Shown: positions 59,635 to 64,000 of the stretch, piece after piece | Numbering within the stretch: the stretch's first letter is position 1 | Layout of the letters: each line of letters begins with the position of its first letter | Source of the DNA: UBA7672 sp963784415 | GTDB taxonomy: Bacteria; Pseudomonadota; Alphaproteobacteria; Caulobacterales; Hyphomonadaceae | DNA: 64,000 nt | Assembly: GCA_963784415.1 (NCBI GenBank) | Contig: CAWARK010000011.1 | Location: forward strand, 1 to 64,000 | Direction: 5' to 3' | The notes under the pieces: generated by a model | Databases searched by the model: none | Told to the model about the DNA's origin: nothing | The model's input: only the letters and a program-made list of their open reading frames with translations | Position numbers and translations under genes: made by a program

Positions 59635-61593
59635 TCAGCTTTTGAAGCCCACCTTGAGGTGTGTTCCATCGCAGAAGGGCTTGTTGGCGGAGTGTCCGCA
59701 GCGGCAGAGGTTTGCGCTCTGGACGCGCGCCACCACTCGCCCGGTTCCCGCAGTGATTTCGAGATTGCCGCGCACGCGCAATGGCCCATCCGTCTGGGGA
59801 TCTATGTTTAAAGGGCCGTCGCGCACGGCCAGCATGTCGGCCTGCCCCGTCGGCGGTTCGCCCGATGCGTCAAACTTCACATCGTGGTGAGAGCTGTCGC
59901 AGAACGGCTTGTTCTTCGAAGCCCCGCAGCGGCACAGGGTCATGCGGAACCCCTGCCGCTTTCCATCGAGCACAATGTCGCCGCGCACCGCATAAGGCCC
60001 ACCCTCCCGGATCGCGGCGAGGTTCACCGGTGGCGGACTCTCATTTGGGCGACCGTCATTGCGCCGGTATTTTATCGCGCCAGACGGACAGACCTCCGCG
60101 ATCGCGACCAGCTTTTCGGCGTCCATCGCGTTGGGGTGGATCCACGGCCCGTCGACATTGGCGAGGAAAACTTTTGGCGCGCCCGTCACGCATTGCCGGG
60201 AATGGATGCAGCGCTTCGCCTCGAAATCGATGGTGATCTTCTCGCCGACGACCGTCTCGATGCCGTTGGCCTTGCTCGTCTCTTCATTACCGACAGCGCC
60301 CCTGGGTTCGGGCGGAGGCGGCGCCGGCAGCGGATCGCCCGCGCTGGCGAACTGGCTGGCGGCGCGCGTGGCGAGGTCCGCCAGCAGCTTGGCTGCGCCG
60401 ACCGCCCGGGGATCGCCACCCTTTGCCAGCGCATCGGCGACGGTCGTGAACTCTTCCAGCCGCTCGACAAAGAACCGCCGCGCCGCCGGGCCTTGCGCGA
60501 ACGGCGCGGAGTCACGCAGCGCGGTAAAGCTCATGCCGGCATTGCAGTGCGGATTTGACGGCCCCGCCGGCAGCCGCGCCGCGCGCTCGCCCAGCAGGGT
60601 GCAGGCATGCATCAGCGCGATGCCGAGATCCAAGGCTACACCCTTCTCGGGGTGCGGACGCTTGATGACATAGGCATAGCCCAGAAGCCGCAGCATCAGC
60701 TGGTAACAGGAGTTGGCGAGATCGACCGTCGCGGTTGCGTCCTGATCTTCGAGCCAGACTTTGCCCTCAGGCGCCGGCGGCTTGCGCAGGACGGGATTGG
60801 TCGCGGCCGGGTGAGCTGGATGAAAGCCGGGATTGGCCGCTTTCAGTTGCGCGTATTCCGTGCGGATCGCAGCGAAGCGCTGGAAGTGTGAATCGCTGGA
60901 ATCGGCCGACGCGCCCTCGCCCTGCGTGACGATGGCGTCGAACGCCTGCAGCGCCGTCTTGAGGCAGAGCACGGGTTTAGCGCCGCCGAGGTCGAGTTCC
61001 GCCGCTGACAGCTGCAGTCCCGGATCGCCGCAGAATGCATTGTCCTCGCCGTGCTGGGCGGAGAACGCCCGCAGCAGATGCCCGAGCCGCTCGTAGAAGA
61101 CGCCGACCGTGTCGTAATCCATCGGCATGGGCGTCAGCCGCCCGGTCTGCCCGGTGTCGCGCCGGAACAGGCGCTCGGGCGCAAAGCCCTCGCCCTCCGG
61201 TTCCTCGGACCCAACCGGCCGCTCAAGGTGGACGAAGTGCTGCAGGACATCGGCGTTGAAGGGCGCGAGCTTCACGACAATGCCCGCCGGCAGGTAGCCC
61301 GCTTCGAGCGGAAAGTTGGCGCGGCCGAAGCGCGGCTGTCCGCCGAGGGAGGCCGTGATGTTCCACACGGCGGTGAGATGCCCCATCTCCTCGATGGCGA
61401 CGTCGATGATGGCCTTGCGCCAGCGGGCGACGGCTTCTGCCTCGGTATCCGACAAGCCCTCGCCTGCCGATTTCAGGCTGAAGGCGGCATAGAGATACGT
61501 GCACATCAGATTGTGCTCGAGTTCCGCCGCCTCGTAGAGCGAATGGATCAGCTGTTCCCGGCTCGGTGCGCTCTCGATGATCCCGTCGGCCAT
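59635..61593 (-). CDS. Fusion protein: ferritin-like, ferredoxin-like and two CDGSH domains
   Basis: A 652-residue multidomain protein, probably cytoplasmic. Residues 1 to about 250 are ferritin-like (VioB/iminophenyl-pyruvate synthase type): ELEHN at 24-28 and EEMGHL at 68-73 can bind a diiron site. A proline-rich linker near 420 precedes a short ferredoxin-like [4Fe-4S] domain (CIHSRQC near 464 and CPSGAIKY). Two CDGSH [2Fe-2S] domains end the protein: LCRCGASKNKPFCDSSH (near 553, Gly replaced by Ser) and LCRCGHSANKPFCDGTH (near 630). Each keeps the three Cys and one His. A redox or iron-handling enzyme is likely; the reaction is unknown. Confidence 0.85.
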   Translation of the reverse strand: MADGIIESAPSREQLIHSLYEAAELEHNLMCTYLYAAFSLKSAGEGLSDTEAEAVARWRKAIIDVAIEEMGHLTAVWNITASLGGQPRFGRANFPLEAGYLPAGIVVKLAPFNADVLQHFVHLERPVGSEEPEGEGFAPERLFRRDTGQTGRLTPMPMDYDTVGVFYERLGHLLRAFSAQHGEDNAFCGDPGLQLSAAELDLGGAKPVLCLKTALQAFDAIVTQGEGASADSSDSHFQRFAAIRTEYAQLKAANPGFHPAHPAATNPVLRKPPAPEGKVWLEDQDATATVDLANSCYQLMLRLLGYAYVIKRPHPEKGVALDLGIALMHACTLLGERAARLPAGPSNPHCNAGMSFTALRDSAPFAQGPAARRFFVERLEEFTTVADALAKGGDPRAVGAAKLLADLATRAASQFASAGDPLPAPPPPEPRGAVGNEETSKANGIETVVGEKITIDFEAKRCIHSRQCVTGAPKVFLANVDGPWIHPNAMDAEKLVAIAEVCPSGAIKYRRNDGRPNESPPPVNLAAIREGGPYAVRGDIVLDGKRQGFRMTLCRCGASKNKPFCDSSHHDVKFDASGEPPTGQADMLAVRDGPLNIDPQTDGPLRVRGNLEITAGTGRVVARVQSANLCRCGHSANKPFCDGTHLKVGFKS

Positions 61594-61691
61594 GTCGTCC
61601 TCACTACAATCGCGAGAAGCTTAGGCCGCTGCACGCAGCAGGAACAGGACGAAACCGTCGCTGCGCGCAGAGTCTGGATTTTGCTGGAGTC

Positions 61692-62687
61692 TTAGGCGGC
61701 GCGCTCGTCCGGCCAGGCGATGGTGGCGGCGCTGTCGAACAGGCTGGGCGGCACGAACTCGTCGCGGAACCACGGGCTTTTGCGGCGGTCGAAGATCAGG
61801 CGCATCCATGTCACCACGGTGCGGACGCGCGGGGCGCGGCGGGCGCTCTCGTGGAAGCTCAGCCAGACTTTGACCGACGCCATTGGCGGCATCGGCAGCG
61901 CGACAAGGCGCTTGTCGAGTTGCGCGGCATAACTCGGCATAACGGCTATTCCCGCTCCGGAGGCGGTCGCCTGCAGCAGGGAGGCGCTGCAATCGGTCAT
62001 CAGGGTGGGTTCCACCAGCGCCGCGATCTGCGCCGTCTTCTCTTTCCAGCCCGGATTCTCGGCATAAAGCGTGTGATTCAGGACACGGTGCTGAGCAACA
62101 TCGAGCGGGCCGGACGGCGCTCCATAGGTTGCGAGATAGTCGCGGCTGGCAAAGACGCAGTAGTGCAGCGTCGCTACGGGGAAGGAAATCACCTCCGCCT
62201 GTTTCGGCTGTTCGAAGCTGATAACGACGTCGGCATGGCCCTGCCCCTGCCGCGGCAGGTTGCGATCCGACAGCATGGTCAGGCGAAGACCCGGGTTCTC
62301 GGCAAGGAAAGACGAAACATTCGGCGCAATACAGAAGCCGAGCACGCCGTCATTGGCCCAGATCTTCACCTCGCCCTGTGTCTTCGTCTCAAGTCCTTTG
62401 AGTGTGTTCTCCAGAGACTGACTTGCGCGCATCATCGTTGTCACGTGATCGAACGCTTCTTGTCCTGCCTCTGTTAGCTGAATGCCTGAAGGTGACCGCT
62501 CGAGCAGACGCGCGCCGAGGCGCGCTTCGAGTTGGCCGAGACGTTTCGAGATCGCGCTTTGCGTGACGCCAAGCGCCTCTGCTGCAGCGTTCATCGAGCC
62601 CGCATTCGCCACCGCATAGAAGGTGCGAAGGTCGGACCAGTCGACCAGCTCGCGGCCGGTGCGCTCGGTGGAGTCCTTGGTGGTCAT
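61692..62687 (-). CDS. LysR-family transcriptional regulator
   Basis: A 331-residue LysR protein. The winged HTH at the N-terminus reads FYAVANAGSMNAAAEALGVTQSAISKRLGQLEARLGARLLER, followed by the effector-binding domain (VSFLAENPGLRLTMLSDRNL, VVISFEQPKQAEVI). It is divergent from the acetyltransferase-like gene pair and convergent in direction with the fusion gene 98 bases away, which it may regulate. ATG 62687 is chosen; an upstream ATG adds ten residues. Confidence 0.85.
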   Translation of the reverse strand: MTTKDSTERTGRELVDWSDLRTFYAVANAGSMNAAAEALGVTQSAISKRLGQLEARLGARLLERSPSGIQLTEAGQEAFDHVTTMMRASQSLENTLKGLETKTQGEVKIWANDGVLGFCIAPNVSSFLAENPGLRLTMLSDRNLPRQGQGHADVVISFEQPKQAEVISFPVATLHYCVFASRDYLATYGAPSGPLDVAQHRVLNHTLYAENPGWKEKTAQIAALVEPTLMTDCSASLLQATASGAGIAVMPSYAAQLDKRLVALPMPPMASVKVWLSFHESARRAPRVRTVVTWMRLIFDRRKSPWFRDEFVPPSLFDSAATIAWPDERAA

Positions 62688-62739
62688 ACCCGGTCTGCCT
62701 GAATCGCAATGGCGCAACTCTCCAGTTTGTGTTGAATGG

Positions 62740-62754
62740 TTAGCAAGAGATTAA
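62740..62754 (+). promoter_or_regulatory. Near-consensus CtrA box
   Basis: TTAG-CAAGAGA-TTAA matches TTAA-N7-TTAA with one mismatch. It lies in the LysR/acetyltransferase divergent spacer, just before the start of the latter. Confidence 0.5.
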
Positions 62755-62768
62755 CGGCGGTGTTGGGA

Positions 62769-63377
62769 ATGACAGCGATGACGGAGAACGCGCACGCCCT
62801 GCTCGCATCGCTCGGCGCGGAAAGACTGCATCCGAAATACATGCCCGGCGCGTCCGAACAGATGATGGCGACGGTGCGGTTGACCCACGCCGTGAGCGAT
62901 CAGGACTTCGAAGACGTCCACGCGCTGGCGACGAAAGAGCTCGGACCGGGGCTTGCTTCACTCGACGAGATCAAGCGCGTTGATGGCCTGACCGGCGCGT
63001 CGATCTGGGTCATCCGCCGCAATGGCGATGTCACCGGCTTCCTCGCTCCGCTCGCCTTGACGGCGGCAGGCGTCGCAGCCCTGGTCGACAACACGTTCGA
63101 CGCCGCCAACATTGACCAGAAGTGGGTGGCCCGCGTGGGCGAGCCGCTCGCCGGCTTCTACTGCTGGTGCTATGCGGGCAAGGATCAGGTCAGCCGCGGC
63201 GCGCTGGTGCTTGGCCTGCGCACGCTGATCGACCGGCACTTCCCCGACCTGCCCTTCTTCGGGCGCGATTCAACCGAAGCTGGTGCGCGCATCATGCGGC
63301 ATCTCGGTTTCTTTTCCTTCGCTTCCACGCCGCACCTCTTCTGGCGCTGCGCCTCGGTCATGGAGATGGCGGCATGA
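62769..63377 (+). CDS. GNAT-like hypothetical protein
   Basis: A protein of about 202 residues. The C-terminal half resembles a GNAT fold: GASIWVIRRNGDVTGFLAPL, then FYCWCYAGKDQVSRGALVLGLRTLIDRHFPDLPFFGRDSTEAGARIMRHLGF. The last segment is a typical GNAT end, but the acetyl-CoA loop (usually QxxGxG/A) is poorly conserved. ATG 62769 is chosen; 62736 overlaps the CtrA-like site and 62778 is also possible. It overlaps the next gene by four bases, so the two act together. Confidence 0.65.
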   Translation: MTAMTENAHALLASLGAERLHPKYMPGASEQMMATVRLTHAVSDQDFEDVHALATKELGPGLASLDEIKRVDGLTGASIWVIRRNGDVTGFLAPLALTAAGVAALVDNTFDAANIDQKWVARVGEPLAGFYCWCYAGKDQVSRGALVLGLRTLIDRHFPDLPFFGRDSTEAGARIMRHLGFFSFASTPHLFWRCASVMEMAA

Positions 63378-63955
63378 TGGCGGCTCAGATCAACCACACC
63401 GGACACGAACTTCGCGTCGAGATGGTGCGCGATCTCAACGACTACATGAAAGTCGTCGCGGTCCGCTCGTCCGTGTTCCTCGCGGAGCAGGACTGCCCGT
63501 ATGACGAGGAGTTCGATAACAACGACCTCTCCGCCTCGCACCTGATTGCCTATCTGCGCAACGAGCCGGTGGCGACGCTTCGCATCCGCTGGTTCGCCTC
63601 GTTCGCCAAGATCGAGCGCGTCTGCGTGATGAAGCACGTGCGCGGCGGCGCGCTGGTCAAGCTGATGATCGAGACGGCTGTCGAGATGATCGGGCGCAAG
63701 GGCTATCGCCACGTGCTCGGCTATATCCAGAAACGGCTGGTGCCGTTCTGGAAGCAGCTCGGCTTCCATCCGCGCGATGGCCGCGATGGCTTCCGCTTCT
63801 CGGACTACGAGTATGTGGAATGCTTCCGCGAACTCGCCGCCCGCAACGACGCGATCAGCATCGATAGCGATCCCTACGTCGTCATGCGTCCGGAAGGACA
63901 GTGGGACGAGGCCAACGTGCTCGACCGATCAGCGGATCGGCCCGCCGTCGCCTGA
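63374..63955 (+). CDS. GNAT-family acetyltransferase-like protein
   Basis: A 193-residue protein. VVAVRSSVFLAEQDCPYDEEFDNND and LIAYLRNEPVATLRIRWF resemble N-acyltransferases that read an acyl carrier. IERVCVMKHVRGGALVKLMIETAVEMIGRKGYRHVLGYIQKRLVPFWKQLGF carries the GNAT core and end. Substrate unknown. The ATGA overlap with the previous gene indicates coupled translation. The window ends 45 bases after its stop. Confidence 0.75.
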   Translation: MMAAQINHTGHELRVEMVRDLNDYMKVVAVRSSVFLAEQDCPYDEEFDNNDLSASHLIAYLRNEPVATLRIRWFASFAKIERVCVMKHVRGGALVKLMIETAVEMIGRKGYRHVLGYIQKRLVPFWKQLGFHPRDGRDGFRFSDYEYVECFRELAARNDAISIDSDPYVVMRPEGQWDEANVLDRSADRPAVA

Positions 63956-64000
63956 CGTCCACAGTCTTCGAGCTATCCCATATCTCCAGACCTGAAATGC

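Noticed and set aside
1..64000. CRISPR arrays, insertion sequences, prophage or integrated plasmid genes
   Set aside because: No regularly spaced direct repeats, transposase, integrase or phage structural genes were seen.

Overview
This is a gene-dense, high-G+C chromosomal window with no insertion sequences, prophage genes, CRISPR arrays, rRNA or tRNA genes that I can see. Gene content points to an alphaproteobacterium of the Caulobacterales/Hyphomonadaceae type: a CckA-like cell-cycle hybrid kinase beside flhB-fliR-fliQ, several TTAACC-type sites resembling CtrA boxes, zapE followed by mdh, an Anbu proteasome-like locus, and split infC and rpmI-rplT-pheST blocks. The genus cannot be fixed from the sequence alone.

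Layout. 1-9.8 kb: the 5' part of sucC, an MFS permease, a Tat-exported carotenoid oxygenase, a DUF2141 protein, a membrane-bound LytTR regulator, an orphan TAXI substrate-binding protein with two small neighbours, creD and an acyltransferase. 10-19.9 kb: a receiver protein, zapE, mdh, a lipoprotein FKBP, an XRE regulator, an RmlD-like reductase, an acetyltransferase, a CHAP lipoprotein and an NDUFA9-like SDR. 19.9-20.6 kb is a gene-free island of palindromes. 20.6-22.2 kb: amj and uppP, both acting on the undecaprenyl lipid carrier. 22.3-29.6 kb: glutamate synthase (gltD and gltB) with two small genes between the subunits. 29.6-32 kb: small accessory genes. 32-36 kb: the Anbu locus (ATP-grasp, alpha-E, transglutaminase, Anbu protease).

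36-45 kb: PAP2, queG, mtgA, secreted proteins of unknown function, an SDR, a hydrolase and a GT4/GT9 pair likely acting on envelope glycans. 45-52.5 kb: infC (apparent ATC start), tandem I78 inhibitor lipoproteins, rpmI-rplT and pheST. 52.5-57.7 kb: cckA, flhB, fliR, fliQ. 57.9-64 kb: a DegP-type protease, a fusion of a ferritin-like domain, a ferredoxin-like domain and two CDGSH domains, a LysR regulator and two acetyltransferase-like genes.

A striking quality feature is repeated single-base reading-frame breaks in otherwise well-conserved genes (sucC, carotenoid oxygenase, LytTR, alpha-E, and at least four in pheT), mostly at short homopolymers. Because pheT and sucC should be needed, uncorrected sequence errors are the simplest explanation, and those genes are annotated as whole genes with frameshifts. 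The most system-like content is the Anbu/amidoligase locus, the iron-sulfur fusion protein, the unusual glt operon, and several uncharacterised regulatory repeats: a duplicated element near 7.1/7.35 kb, three GGnnCTTATATG motifs before gltD, and a palindrome inside the XRE promoter.
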